A program made the position numbers and the translations under genes. 64,000 nucleotides of DNA from Melioribacteraceae bacterium (GTDB lineage: Bacteria > Bacteroidota > Ignavibacteria > Ignavibacteriales > Melioribacteraceae), in assembly GCA_011525875.1 (NCBI GenBank), contig WYBN01000009.1:426091-490090 (forward strand), given 5' to 3'. How positions within the stretch are numbered: position 1 is the first letter of the stretch; each line of letters starts with the position of its first letter. The notes beneath the pieces are model-generated. The model was not told the origin of the DNA and did not search any database. It saw only the letters and a program-made list of their open reading frames with translations. Of the stretch, positions 37,085 through 46,540 are shown piece after piece.

Positions 37085-38239
37085 ATGAAGAAAATAATCG
37101 GGTTGATGTCCGGCACTTCTGTTGACGGTGTCGATGTCGCTCTTGTTGAAGTTGAGGGGAATTGGATTGATACGAAAATCAATTTGATAGGTTATATCGA
37201 GTATAAATACCCGGAGGGATTAAGAGAATTTGTACTGAAAAATTCCGTTAAAGAAACAAGTAATGTTCGGGATATTTCGCAGTTGAATTTCCTTCTGCCG
37301 AGGATATACGTCGATGCGGTTAATTCTCTATTAAAACAGCTTGATATTTCCATCACCGAGATTGATTTGATAGGCAGCCACGGTCAGACCATTCATCATA
37401 TACCCGAAGAAGAAGACCTATTCGGGATAAATACCGCTTCAACTCTTCAGATCGGAAGTCCTTCGGTAATTGCAAAGCTGACGGGCGTTGTTACGGTTGG
37501 AAATTTTCGTGCTGGCGATATGGCATTAGGAGGGCAGGGCGCGCCGCTTGTACCTTACTTTGATTTTCTGCTTTTTCATTCCGCGCAAGTAAACCGGGCA
37601 TTGCTCAATATCGGAGGAATAGCCAATATTACCATACTAAATAAAAACGGGTCGCAGAGCGATGTGCTGGCTTTTGATACCGGACCCGGCAACATGATGA
37701 TTGATTATTTAATGAAAAGGATTTACGGAAAAAGTTTTGACGAAGAGGGAGTTACAGCAGAAAGCGGCAGCCTAAACGAAGAGCTTTTCAATGCACTTGT
37801 CCTGAAAGATAAATTTATCGAAAGAACACCGCCGAAGTCAACTGGCAGAGAATATTACGGAGAAGAATTCCTTGAGGAATTCTTAAATCGATTTAATGAA
37901 ATCCCGGGCGAGGACTGGCTGCATACGGTTACTAAATTCACCGCTTACGGCGTTTATAGGAATTATGAATTATTTGTAAAGAAAGAAACCGGAATTGAGG
38001 AATTATTTGTCAGCGGCGGCGGGGCAAAGAATTTATTCCTATACCGGTGCCTCAATGAATACTTCGGCGCGGCAGTTCAATTAAAAATCATTGATGAAAT
38101 CGGGATTTCATCAGATGCAAAGGAAGCTATATGTTTTGCCGTACTTGCTAACGAATTGATTCACGGCAACGAAGCAAATATTCCAAGGACAACAGGGGCT
38201 ACAAAACCGACCTTGCTCGGCGAGATTTGTCTCCCTTAA
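37085..38239 (+). CDS. anmK: Anhydro-N-acetylmuramic acid kinase
   Basis: AnmK phosphorylates and opens 1,6-anhydro-MurNAc released from peptidoglycan, feeding it back to metabolism. Family motifs: KKIIGLMSGTSVDGVDVALVE at the start, IGSHGQTIHH, TLQIGSPSVIA, FRAGDMALGGQGAPLVPYFD, NIGGIANIT, FDTGPGNMMID, KSTGREYYGEEF and LFVSGGGAKN. The start at 37085 (MKKIIGLMSG) matches the family; an ATG at 37046 would add 13 residues without homology that I recognise. The length is then 384 residues. Confidence 0.96.
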   Translation: MKKIIGLMSGTSVDGVDVALVEVEGNWIDTKINLIGYIEYKYPEGLREFVLKNSVKETSNVRDISQLNFLLPRIYVDAVNSLLKQLDISITEIDLIGSHGQTIHHIPEEEDLFGINTASTLQIGSPSVIAKLTGVVTVGNFRAGDMALGGQGAPLVPYFDFLLFHSAQVNRALLNIGGIANITILNKNGSQSDVLAFDTGPGNMMIDYLMKRIYGKSFDEEGVTAESGSLNEELFNALVLKDKFIERTPPKSTGREYYGEEFLEEFLNRFNEIPGEDWLHTVTKFTAYGVYRNYELFVKKETGIEELFVSGGGAKNLFLYRCLNEYFGAAVQLKIIDEIGISSDAKEAICFAVLANELIHGNEANIPRTTGATKPTLLGEICLP

Positions 38240-38317
38240 AAACTGTGGATTGAAATTTTTATAATAACCTGTTTTTCAATTTACCGCATTAAATATAATA
38301 TTGCATAAACATTGAAT

Positions 38318-39391
38318 ATGAGTTCTGAGAAACATACCCGGTATATGAAGCGCTGTTTCGAGCTTGCGCTAAAAGGAAGTGGAAATGTAAGCCCGAATCC
38401 ATTGGTCGGGGCTGTAATTGTAAAAAACGAAAAAATAATTTCGGAAGGCTGGCACGATAAATTCGGAGGCGCTCACGCCGAAGCGGCAGCAGTGAGAAAC
38501 TCGAAAGTGAATTTAACCGGTTCAACGCTTTACTGTAATCTTGAACCATGCTGTCATACAGATAAAAAAACGCCGCCGTGCGTTCCTCTTATAATTCAAG
38601 AAGGCATAAAGGAAGTTATTATTTGTAATATTGATCCTAATCCGAAAGTAGCCGGCAAAGGAATTAAGCAGCTTGTTGAAGCAGGCATTAAAGTAAGTAC
38701 GGGAATTCTTGAAGACGAAGGAATCGAGATCAATAAATTCTACTTTAAATTCATCCGGACGGGACTACCGTATGTAACGCTGAAAATTGCACAGACAATC
38801 GACGGGAAAATTACTTCCGCAGTAGGGAAACAGACATGGATTACAGGCGAAGAGTCCGCTGTTTATGTACACCGGCTTAGATCAATTTATGATGCCGTAC
38901 TTGCAGGAGCAAATACCATTAATGCAGACGATCCAAAGTTTACAGTCAGAAAAACCGAAGGCAGAAACCCGAAAAAAATAATTATTGACGGGGCACTTTC
39001 AATTAACGAAAACGCCGGAGTTCTGCAGGATAGCATGAAGCTGGAAACAATAATTTTCTGCGGTTCTCAAACCGCGCAGAGAAAAGTAAATAGATTATCA
39101 AAGCGAAGCATTTCTTTAATTAAAATGGAAACGGAGAAAAACAGAATTGAATTAAACCATATATTAAAGAAAATAGGGGAAATGAATATCAGTTCAATCC
39201 TGGTTGAAGGCGGAGCCGATATTTTTTCGCAATTTATTTCGTCAAGTCTTTTTGATGAACTTGATATTATAATTGCGCCTGTTATTTTCGGTAAAGGTTT
39301 AGATTCATTTAAGTCCCCACAAATGCCCCAAACAGCCGTTAAAGCGCAAAATTTTCTCGGGAATGACTATCATATAATTTTAACTCGATGA
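38318..39391 (+). CDS. ribD: Bifunctional riboflavin biosynthesis deaminase/reductase RibD
   Basis: RibD performs the second and third steps of riboflavin synthesis: deamination of the pyrimidine and reduction of the ribose side chain. The N-terminal deaminase (about 1-145) has the zinc motif GGAHAEAAAV and LEPCCHTDKKTPPC. The C-terminal reductase (about 148-357) has VTLKIAQTIDGKI, DAVLAGANTINADDPKFTVR and SILVEGGADIFSQF. The ATG at 38318 is preferred over a TTG at 38312. It is the first gene of a complete rib operon. No FMN riboswitch was seen upstream. Confidence 0.97.
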   Translation: MSSEKHTRYMKRCFELALKGSGNVSPNPLVGAVIVKNEKIISEGWHDKFGGAHAEAAAVRNSKVNLTGSTLYCNLEPCCHTDKKTPPCVPLIIQEGIKEVIICNIDPNPKVAGKGIKQLVEAGIKVSTGILEDEGIEINKFYFKFIRTGLPYVTLKIAQTIDGKITSAVGKQTWITGEESAVYVHRLRSIYDAVLAGANTINADDPKFTVRKTEGRNPKKIIIDGALSINENAGVLQDSMKLETIIFCGSQTAQRKVNRLSKRSISLIKMETEKNRIELNHILKKIGEMNISSILVEGGADIFSQFISSSLFDELDIIIAPVIFGKGLDSFKSPQMPQTAVKAQNFLGNDYHIILTR

Positions 39392-39430
39392 TTCCTTTCT
39401 TTTTGACATGGTTGGCAAATTCTTTATTCA

Positions 39431-39438
39431 TAAATTTG
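39431..39438 (+). promoter_or_regulatory. Putative TAnnTTTG promoter box just before ribE
   Basis: TAAATTTG lies 5 bases before the ribE ATG, with TTGACA at 39403 and TTGGCA at 39412 upstream. If used, transcription would begin at or next to the start codon, giving a leaderless mRNA and a second entry into the rib operon. Confidence 0.4.
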
Positions 39439-39442
39439 CAGC

Positions 39443-40084
39443 ATGTTTACTGGAATTATTGAAGAAATAGGGAAAATAGCTCGAATTGAACCAATCCAAG
39501 GCGGAAAAAGGTTCCGGGTAAGCTGTTCCAAGATACTTGAAGATATTAAACATGGCGATTCAATTTGCATTAATGGGGTCTGTTTGACTGTAGTCTCTTT
39601 CTCCGATTCTTTATTTATCTGCGAAGCTGTCGGTGCTACTTTGAAGAAGACTACATTCGACACTATCGGAACAAACGAAAATGTTAATCTCGAAAGATCG
39701 TTGAAACTCTCCGATAGATTAGGCGGTCATATTGTGCAGGGGCATGTGAACGATGTCGGTATAATAAAAAAAATTACAAGACTGGGTGAAAATTATTTTC
39801 TTGAAATTAACGTTGAGGGATCTCTCAATAAATATTTGATCGAAGAGGGATCGATTGCAATAGACGGAATAAGTTTAACGATTGCATCGCTTAATCAAAA
39901 CGTCGTCGGTATTTCGGTGGTGCCTTTCACATGGGCAAACACAAACCTGCGGTTCAAACAAAACGGATCAACGGTAAATATTGAAACAGATATTTTAGGA
40001 AGGTATGTTGAAAAATTGCTGTTCGACAAAGAGAAGAGTAAAAATACTTTTTCGGAAAAATGGTTTAAAGATTTAGGATATTGA
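39443..40084 (+). CDS. ribE: Riboflavin synthase, alpha chain
   Basis: Riboflavin synthase turns two lumazine molecules into riboflavin and the pyrimidine precursor. The 213-residue protein has the two lumazine-binding repeats: [12 protein letters not shown] with [12 protein letters not shown], and [14 protein letters not shown] with [12 protein letters not shown]. The typical MFTGI start confirms the ATG. No ribosome-binding site is visible, which fits the possible leaderless transcript. It stands between ribD and ribBA. Confidence 0.97.
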   Translation: MFTGIIEEIGKIARIEPIQGGKRFRVSCSKILEDIKHGDSICINGVCLTVVSFSDSLFICEAVGATLKKTTFDTIGTNENVNLERSLKLSDRLGGHIVQGHVNDVGIIKKITRLGENYFLEINVEGSLNKYLIEEGSIAIDGISLTIASLNQNVVGISVVPFTWANTNLRFKQNGSTVNIETDILGRYVEKLLFDKEKSKNTFSEKWFKDLGY

Positions 40085-40085
40085 A

Positions 40086-41318
40086 ATGACAAAAAACAAA
40101 AATGAGAAAGCATTCAACACGATTGAAGAAGCTATTGAAGACATAAAAACGGGAAAGATGATTGTAGTAGTTGACGATGAAGACCGGGAGAACGAAGGCG
40201 ATATTATCATGGCCGCCGAAATGGTTAAACCGCAGCATGTTAATTTTATTACAAAAGAAGCAAGAGGAATGCTTTGCGTTCCTATAACCGAAGACCGAGC
40301 AAGAGAACTCAATCTCGATTTTATGGTGCAGGAAAATACTGCTCTGCACGAAACCCCTTTTACTGTAACAGTCGATTATAAAAAAGGAACGACAACCGGC
40401 ATATCCGCATTTGATAGAGCCGCAACAATAAGAGCTTTGGTTGATGAAAAAGCTTCAACTAAGGATTTTGCAAGACCGGGGCACATTTTCCCGCTTGTTG
40501 CGAAAAGAGGCGGCGTGCTGAAACGCGCCGGTCATACCGAAGCAGCTGTGGATTTAGCTGTATTAGCCGGACTGAAACCCGCAGGCGTTCTTTGCGAAAT
40601 TATGGACGAAGACGGTTCAATGGCGCGCGTTCCTAAACTGATAAATTTCGCTTCGCAGCACGGATTTAAAATTATTACAATTGCAGACCTTATTAACTAC
40701 AGGCGTAAAAGAGAAAAACTCGTTCAGCGAAAAGTCGTTGTCGATCTCCCGTCTCAGTATGGTGATTTTAAACTTCATCTATATGAGAATACGCTTGATT
40801 CAAAAGATAATCCGGTTGCTCTGGTTAAAGGCAGAATCGCAGGCAATGAACCCGTTCTTGTAAGAGTTCATTCGGAATGCCTTACGGGGGATGTGTTCCA
40901 TTCTAAACGATGCGATTGCGGAGACCAGCTTCAAAAAGCAATGCAGATGATTCAAGAAGAAGGCAAAGGTGTAATTCTTTATATGCGGCAGGAAGGCAGA
41001 GGAATAGGGCTGGTTAATAAACTTCTTGCATATTCGATTCAGGAGACCGGTAAAGATACCGTTGAAGCCAACGAGATTCTGGGATTTAAACCTGATCTTA
41101 GAGATTACGGAACGGGGGCTCAAATTCTTAAAGACCTTGGTCTCAGAAAAATCCGGCTTATGACAAATAATCCGATGAAAATTATCGGACTAAGGGGATA
41201 TGATCTCGAGATTGTTGAAAGAGTTCCTATCGAAGTTGACCCAAACGAAGTAAATCAATTCTATCTAAAAACAAAGCGTGATAAACTGGGACACTTATTC
41301 AAAATTGAAAATCAATAA
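40086..41318 (+). CDS. ribBA: Bifunctional RibBA: dihydroxybutanone phosphate synthase / GTP cyclohydrolase II
   Basis: A 410-residue fusion that supplies both starting branches of riboflavin synthesis. The N-terminal RibB domain (about 10-210) has [61 protein letters not shown] and GHTEAAVDL. The C-terminal RibA domain (about 215-408) has the zinc motif [28 protein letters not shown] and the loop [11 protein letters not shown]. It begins directly after ribE. Confidence 0.98.
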   Translation: MTKNKNEKAFNTIEEAIEDIKTGKMIVVVDDEDRENEGDIIMAAEMVKPQHVNFITKEARGMLCVPITEDRARELNLDFMVQENTALHETPFTVTVDYKKGTTTGISAFDRAATIRALVDEKASTKDFARPGHIFPLVAKRGGVLKRAGHTEAAVDLAVLAGLKPAGVLCEIMDEDGSMARVPKLINFASQHGFKIITIADLINYRRKREKLVQRKVVVDLPSQYGDFKLHLYENTLDSKDNPVALVKGRIAGNEPVLVRVHSECLTGDVFHSKRCDCGDQLQKAMQMIQEEGKGVILYMRQEGRGIGLVNKLLAYSIQETGKDTVEANEILGFKPDLRDYGTGAQILKDLGLRKIRLMTNNPMKIIGLRGYDLEIVERVPIEVDPNEVNQFYLKTKRDKLGHLFKIENQ

Positions 41319-41332
41319 ACAGAGGTTGATAA

Positions 41333-41797
41333 ATGCAAAAAGTAATTCAAGGACAGTTAACAGCAGAAAACAAAAAGTTCGGTATTGTCGTTTCAAGATT
41401 CAATGAATTTATATCGTCAAAACTTTTAAACGGCTCAGTTGACTGTATAGTCAGGCATAAGGGAAGCGAAGAAAATTTAACGGTTGTTTACGTTCCGGGT
41501 TCTTTCGAGATTCCGCTCGCCGCAAAGAGAATGGCAGAGTCAAAAAAATATGACGCAGTGATATGCCTCGGTGCGGTTATACGCGGAGCCACTCCTCATT
41601 TTGAGTACATTGCCGCTGAAGTGACAAAAGGAATTGCGCACGTCAGTTTAGAAACAGGAACGCCGGTGATATTTGGAGTGATAACATCCGATACTGTCGA
41701 ACAAGCGATTGAAAGAGCTGGCGCTAAAGCTGGAAACAAAGGCTGGGATGCCGCAATGACTGCAATTGAAATGTCTGACCTGCTGCCGAAAATATGA
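41333..41797 (+). CDS. ribH: 6,7-dimethyl-8-ribityllumazine synthase
   Basis: RibH forms the lumazine precursor and assembles as a large capsid-like or pentameric complex. The 154-residue protein has [78 protein letters not shown]. An AGAGGTTG ribosome-binding site precedes the ATG. It completes ribD-ribE-ribBA-ribH. Confidence 0.98.
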   Translation: MQKVIQGQLTAENKKFGIVVSRFNEFISSKLLNGSVDCIVRHKGSEENLTVVYVPGSFEIPLAAKRMAESKKYDAVICLGAVIRGATPHFEYIAAEVTKGIAHVSLETGTPVIFGVITSDTVEQAIERAGAKAGNKGWDAAMTAIEMSDLLPKI

Positions 41798-41807
41798 TGT
41801 CGGATTT

Positions 41808-42746
41808 TTAATAAGTGTAGCTTCCTGCCGCTTCTATTTTTCTTAAACGAATTTCTGAAGTTTTGTTTTCAGGATTTTGTTTTATTGAGATTTTTTCAAT
41901 TGATGTTCGAAAGGCTTCGGAAATATTGACCGTGATTAGTTTTACAGTTGATGGATCGTTATTATCAACAGCGGCTCCGGCATTTATGAATTTTATCCCA
42001 CGGCGCTTATATTCTTTTATTTCGTGGCTATGACCGTGCAGAACCAGCTCTACGTTTTTTTCGGAAAACATTTTAATCAATTTTTTCTTCCCGCGCAATT
42101 TAAGCGTAAAACTTTCGATTTTATTCCATATGCTGTTTGTGGAGCTTGAGACCTCGATGTTATTTTTATAAAAATGATGATGAACGAGTACGACTTTCTT
42201 TTTTTGCTTAATTTCTTCCCGGTCAAGTATTTTTTTAATGTCGTTAAATTCACGCGGCGATATTCTTCCGTTTGAGGCGAATGGGTTTTTCAATTTCGAA
42301 TATTGGTCAATAGAATTTACGCCGATGATAGCACAGTCCTTAATAATCTTCAGAAAAGGGAAGAAATGATTCATCGATGGGAAGAAGGAATTCGTGAATA
42401 GTTCGGCAAAATGTGAGACGAACAGATTTAACTTCTTTGTGTAATCAACCGCCGAACATTTTTTCGGGAAATTAAGTACATCCAATGCTGTTTGGACGCC
42501 GCCGAAAATATCATGATTACCTACAATAATTGTAGTCTTTACAGGGTCGAGTAGATTAAAATTCTTCAAGATATTTCTAAATAATAAAAAACTTTCTTCA
42601 TCGCCATCATCGGTAATATCGCCAGTAATCACAAGATGATCAAAGCCTTTTGCTAAAGCCGTTTTCAATAGAATAATAACTTTTGCAGTATTGTCCTCTT
42701 TTAATAAGCCGCCTAGGTGAAGATCAGAAATATGAACAAGATTCAT
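41808..42746 (-). CDS. Metallophosphoesterase (calcineurin-like, 3',5'-cyclic-AMP phosphodiesterase type)
   Basis: A 312-residue phosphoesterase with the complete metal site: NLVHISDLHLGG, VITGDITDDGDEE, IIVGNHD, VLVHHHFY and LVLHGHSHE. The layout resembles CpdA-like and UDP-diacylglucosamine-hydrolase-like enzymes; the substrate cannot be told. It is convergent with ribH, 11 bases apart, and divergent from the sugar operon. Confidence 0.92.
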   Translation of the reverse strand: MNLVHISDLHLGGLLKEDNTAKVIILLKTALAKGFDHLVITGDITDDGDEESFLLFRNILKNFNLLDPVKTTIIVGNHDIFGGVQTALDVLNFPKKCSAVDYTKKLNLFVSHFAELFTNSFFPSMNHFFPFLKIIKDCAIIGVNSIDQYSKLKNPFASNGRISPREFNDIKKILDREEIKQKKKVVLVHHHFYKNNIEVSSSTNSIWNKIESFTLKLRGKKKLIKMFSEKNVELVLHGHSHEIKEYKRRGIKFINAGAAVDNNDPSTVKLITVNISEAFRTSIEKISIKQNPENKTSEIRLRKIEAAGSYTY

Positions 42747-42934
42747 AAACGGTCCGGTTTAATTTTAATATCGCAATTTTAATCTATTATTATTAACCCA
42801 ATGTGAATTTAATGTTAACGATTTATTAATACTTTTTGCTTCTCTTAACAATTTATTAATTGTAAAGTAACATTTGCATAACACCGGGAAGCAAAAATTT
42901 TTCAAAATTTACATTCAAAAAATTAAAGGCAATT
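42747..42934. promoter_or_regulatory. AT-rich divergent promoter region before the sugar-acid operon
   Basis: A 188-base gap rich in TTAATAATTTATTAA-like sequence. AACATTTGC near 42870 resembles a -7 box for the plus-strand operon, with TTG further upstream. No repeat or RNA is recognised. This is the only long non-coding stretch in 42.7-50.1 kb, so it is the likely control point of the whole operon. Confidence 0.35.
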
Positions 42935-43948
42935 GTGAAGAAGATTTTGTTTATAGGCGGTTCTCTCAACCAGACAAAAATGATGCATAAGATATCAATC
43001 TATCTTAATCAGTACGATTGTTATTTTACTCCGTTCTATGCCGATGGATATTTGGAGTTCTTCAGAAAATTAAATTTGCTCGAGTTCACAATACTTGGCG
43101 GTAATTTCAAGAAGCAGACCGAAGAATATTTTCATAATCATAATCTCAAGGTTGATTACCGCGGTTTGGAAAATGACTACGATTTAATTTATACATGCCA
43201 GGATGTGATACTTCCGCGGAATTTAAATGGCAAGCGTGTTATACTTATTCAAGAAGGAATGACAGACCCTGAGAATTTAATGTACTATCTCGTTAAGTGG
43301 TTTAAATTCCCACGTTATTTAGCAAGCACATCAACAACCGGGCTGTCTCATCAATACGATTATTTCTGTGTTGCCTCTGAGGGGTATAAACAATTATTCT
43401 TAAAAAAAGGAGTGAAACCTTCCAAAATTCATGTTACGGGAATTCCAAATTTTGATAACGCCGAAAAATACCGCGATAACGAATTCCCCCATAGAGGATA
43501 TGTTTTGGTTGCAACCTCGGATTCGCGCGAAACATTTAAATATGAGAACCGAAAAAAATTCATTCTGAATGCCGTGCGAATAGCCGATGGAAAGCAAATA
43601 ATTTTCAAACTGCATCCTAATGAAAACTTTGCAAGAGCGGAAAAAGAAATAGAAAAATATGCGCCCGGATCAATTGTGTTTAGGAACGGCAATATTAATC
43701 ATATGGTAGCAAACTGCGATATACTTATCACAATGTATTCCTCGGTTGTTTACATCGGGCTTGCACTCGGCAAGGATGTTTATTCATTTTTTGATCGCAA
43801 TATGCTGAAGAGTTTATTGCCGATACAAAACGGAGGAACTTCCGCTCTGAGAATTGCAAATTTAGGTCGGCAGCTGATTGATATGCCTTGGCAAAAAGTT
43901 TTTGATATTCAACATTATTACGAACTAAAAGAAGCGATCAATTATTAA
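42935..43948 (+). CDS. GT-B-fold glycosyl/glycerophosphotransferase-like protein
   Basis: A 337-residue protein starting at GTG. It looks like a two-domain GT-B fold: an N-terminal MKKILFIGGSLNQTKMMHKI domain and a C-terminal donor-binding domain from about 180 with VTGIPNFDNAEKY, IIFKLHPNENFARAEKEIEKY and the ITMYSSVVYIGLALGKDVYSF segment. The KLHP and SSV..G pattern is shared with CDP-glycerol glycerophosphotransferases, capsule transferases and UDP-GlcNAc 2-epimerase relatives. As the first gene of the sugar-acid operon it may transfer the activated sugar acid; alternatively it could supply an epimerase-like step. Its stop codon overlaps the next ATG. Confidence 0.65.
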   Translation: MKKILFIGGSLNQTKMMHKISIYLNQYDCYFTPFYADGYLEFFRKLNLLEFTILGGNFKKQTEEYFHNHNLKVDYRGLENDYDLIYTCQDVILPRNLNGKRVILIQEGMTDPENLMYYLVKWFKFPRYLASTSTTGLSHQYDYFCVASEGYKQLFLKKGVKPSKIHVTGIPNFDNAEKYRDNEFPHRGYVLVATSDSRETFKYENRKKFILNAVRIADGKQIIFKLHPNENFARAEKEIEKYAPGSIVFRNGNINHMVANCDILITMYSSVVYIGLALGKDVYSFFDRNMLKSLLPIQNGGTSALRIANLGRQLIDMPWQKVFDIQHYYELKEAINY

Positions 43949-44772
43949 TGACTGAAGCGCCAAAGATCTTAACAGTTATTCAAGCAAGAATGAGTTCCTC
44001 ACGTTTGCCCGGCAAAGTATTGCTGTCGGTTTGCAGCAAACCATTACTGCTTCAACTAATAGAACGGGTTTCATTTGCACAGTTGAAAGGGGAAGTGGTT
44101 GTTGCAACTTCGCTTCTTGAAGAAGATAATGTGATCGAGGAACTGTGTGTAAAGCATAATATTAATGTATTCCGCGGACATCCCGACGATCTTCTTGATA
44201 GGCATTATAGGGCGGCGTTGAAGTATAATGCTGAGGCAGTTGTGAAGATACCTTCGGATTGCCCTTTGATTGATCCTGTAATAATTGATAAAATTATTAA
44301 ATACTATATTGATCACAAAGGAAGATTAGATTATGTAAGTAATCTTCACCCTGCTTCTTATCCCGACGGAAATGATATCGAGATTATTTCATTCAAATCG
44401 CTTGAGACTGCATGGAAAGAGGCAGTTAAGAATTATGAACGTGAGCATACAACGCCATTCATTTGGGAAAATCCCGGCAGGTTCAGAATAGGCAACGTCC
44501 GCTGGGAACTCGATCTCGATTATTCTTCGACGCATCGATGGACAATAGATTATGAGGAGGATTATGTTTTCGTAAGAACAGTTTACGAAGAACTTTACAT
44601 GAAAAAAAATAATTTCGGACTCTACGACATTATCTCGCTATTGGTTAATAAACCTTATATCTCTCAAATAAACAAAAAATATGCAGGCAGATACTGGTAT
44701 GAAAATTATCTGGATGACCTGACAAATATTAAAGAATTTAAAGAAAATTATAAAAAAGTAATCAATGGATAA
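43948..44772 (+). CDS. SpsF/NeuA-like nucleotidyltransferase
   Basis: A 274-residue nucleotidyltransferase with the cytidylyltransferase signature VIQARMSSSRLPGKVLLSV near the start, then VFRGHPDDLLDRHYRAA and VKIPSDCPLIDPVIIDKII. The family (SpsF, KdsB, NeuA) activates sugars or sugar acids as CMP or other nucleotide conjugates. Within this operon it is the candidate to activate the NeuB product. It overlaps its upstream neighbour by one base and the transketolase gene by 8 bases. Confidence 0.85.
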   Translation: MTEAPKILTVIQARMSSSRLPGKVLLSVCSKPLLLQLIERVSFAQLKGEVVVATSLLEEDNVIEELCVKHNINVFRGHPDDLLDRHYRAALKYNAEAVVKIPSDCPLIDPVIIDKIIKYYIDHKGRLDYVSNLHPASYPDGNDIEIISFKSLETAWKEAVKNYEREHTTPFIWENPGRFRIGNVRWELDLDYSSTHRWTIDYEEDYVFVRTVYEELYMKKNNFGLYDIISLLVNKPYISQINKKYAGRYWYENYLDDLTNIKEFKENYKKVING

Positions 44773-45619
44773 AAAAATAATTCAACTTGAAAAACGCGCG
44801 CTGAAGGTTAGAGAGCATATAATAAATATGGCGACTGACGGCGGTTGTTTTATCGGCGCCTCGCTCTCTTGTGTCGAAATTCTAGTTTATCTTTATTCGG
44901 GTTTCTTGAATCTGAGTAAAAATAACCTAAAGTCGGCTAATCGTGATTTCTTCTTTTTATCCAAAGGGCATGATGTTCCAGCGTTATATGGCACATTTGC
45001 TGAAATTGGATTTATCGAAAATGCGCGGCTGAAAAATCATCTCAAAACGAATGATGACATTTATTGGCATCCGAACACTAAAATTCCCGGTGTCGAGTTT
45101 CACTCGGGGTCACTTGGTCATCTTATCTCTGTCGCAGCCGGTGTTGCATTGGATTGTAAACTTAGAAGATCACAAAACAAAATAATTGTACTCTTAGGTG
45201 ATGGCGAGTTGAATGAAGGATCCATTTGGGAGGCTTTATTAGTAATTAACGCTTACAAACTCGATAACTTGTTGATAATCATTGATAGGAATCAGTTCCA
45301 GGCAAATGCAAGAACCGAGGAAATAATTCCTCTAGAACCTCTCGATAGAAAATTTGAATCCTTCGGCTGCAGCGTTAAATCAATTAACGGACACGACTTC
45401 AAAGAGATAGATGAAGTCCTTAAATTATTTCCCTTCGAAAACAACAGGGCTTCGGTTATAATTTCAGACACAATAAGAGGCAAAGGGCTTCCTTCATTAG
45501 AAGCGAAAGCCGACAGATGGTTCTGCAATTTTACTAAGAATGAAATAAACGATTTGTTAATAGAATTAAACAGTGGAAAAAAAACGGAATTACACTCAGA
45601 AACTCTTACGGTTAGATAA
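44765..45619 (+). CDS. Transketolase, N-terminal (thiamine-diphosphate-binding) subunit
   Basis: A 284-residue half transketolase. The thiamine-diphosphate motif is LLGDGELNEGSIWEALLVINAYKLDNLLIIIDRNQ; GGCFIGASLSCVEILVYLY, LSKGHDVPALYGTFAEIG and GVEFHSGSLGHLISVAAG are also typical. Split transketolases of this kind often appear in secondary-metabolite or sugar clusters rather than the pentose phosphate pathway. It is followed directly by the C-terminal half, so the two form one enzyme that moves a two-carbon ketol unit between sugars. Confidence 0.93.
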   Translation: MDKKIIQLEKRALKVREHIINMATDGGCFIGASLSCVEILVYLYSGFLNLSKNNLKSANRDFFFLSKGHDVPALYGTFAEIGFIENARLKNHLKTNDDIYWHPNTKIPGVEFHSGSLGHLISVAAGVALDCKLRRSQNKIIVLLGDGELNEGSIWEALLVINAYKLDNLLIIIDRNQFQANARTEEIIPLEPLDRKFESFGCSVKSINGHDFKEIDEVLKLFPFENNRASVIISDTIRGKGLPSLEAKADRWFCNFTKNEINDLLIELNSGKKTELHSETLTVR

Positions 45620-46540
45620 ATGAATTACGAAAGAATATTATTAGAGCAGGTATTGGAGGATGAGCGGTTTATAATTTTAACCGCTGAAAACCGGGCTGCA
45701 TTAAGAAACTTACCGGAAATACTCAAAAATAAGTTTATTGATACAGGCATAACAGAGCAAACAATGATTGGAATTTCTGCCGGATTAGCGCTTCGGGGCA
45801 GAATACCCGTAGTTCATGCTCTCGCAGCATTCTTAACGATGCGTGCATTTGAATTTATTAGAACTGATATCGGCATTTCAAATCTCCCTGTTAAACTAGT
45901 CGGAAGTTTTGCCGGTCTGCTATCGGAGGCGAATGGGCCTACTCACCAGGCGATTGAAGATGTTGCGTTAATGAGAGGCATTCCTAATATCAACGTATTT
46001 TGCCCTGCCGATGAAAACGATATGTTGCTGGGTTTGCCAAAAATTCTTGAATATAACAAGCCATTCTACATAAGATATAATAATATGAAACCTGATGTTG
46101 AGCACACTGAATTTGCCATGGGTCAGCCGGAAATTTTCGGAGATGGCAGAGAGGTCGCAATTTTAGTTTACGGAGCTTTGTTTGGACAAGCTTATTCAGC
46201 TAAGCAGATTTTAGAGTCACGCGGTATTGAAGTGAAACTAATTAACATGCGTACATTAAAACCTTTAAATGAAGAAACAGTAGTGGAAAGTATTAAGAAC
46301 ACCACGCTCATTGCCACGATTGAAGACCATTTTATCAACGGAGGACTTTTCACAATCCTTTCTGAAATTATGGCAAAGAACAAACTATCTGCTGATATAC
46401 TGCCATTTGCTTTTAAGAATAAATGGTTCAAACCAGCTCTTTTAAATGATGTGCTGACTTTCGAAGGTCTGACAGACGTGCAATTAGCAGATAAAATAGA
46501 ATTTTATTTGATAACAAAGAGAGTTAAAGCAAATGCCTAA
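45620..46540 (+). CDS. Transketolase, C-terminal (pyrimidine-binding) subunit
   Basis: A 306-residue partner of the preceding half. It has the pyrimidine-binding segment FIDTGITEQTMIGISAGLALRG with the catalytic Glu, the FLTMRAFEFIRTDIGISNLPVKLVG and GPTHQAIEDVALMRGIPN segments, and a C-terminal domain (about 175-300, INMRTLKPLNEE, TIEDHFINGGL). It overlaps the aminotransferase gene by 8 bases. Confidence 0.93.
   Translation: MNYERILLEQVLEDERFIILTAENRAALRNLPEILKNKFIDTGITEQTMIGISAGLALRGRIPVVHALAAFLTMRAFEFIRTDIGISNLPVKLVGSFAGLLSEANGPTHQAIEDVALMRGIPNINVFCPADENDMLLGLPKILEYNKPFYIRYNNMKPDVEHTEFAMGQPEIFGDGREVAILVYGALFGQAYSAKQILESRGIEVKLINMRTLKPLNEETVVESIKNTTLIATIEDHFINGGLFTILSEIMAKNKLSADILPFAFKNKWFKPALLNDVLTFEGLTDVQLADKIEFYLITKRVKANA

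Noticed and set aside
38240..38317. Possible FMN riboswitch ahead of ribD
   Set aside because: The gap is under 80 bases, AT-rich, and lacks the conserved FMN aptamer segments such as the AGGGG core; the riboswitch would not fit.
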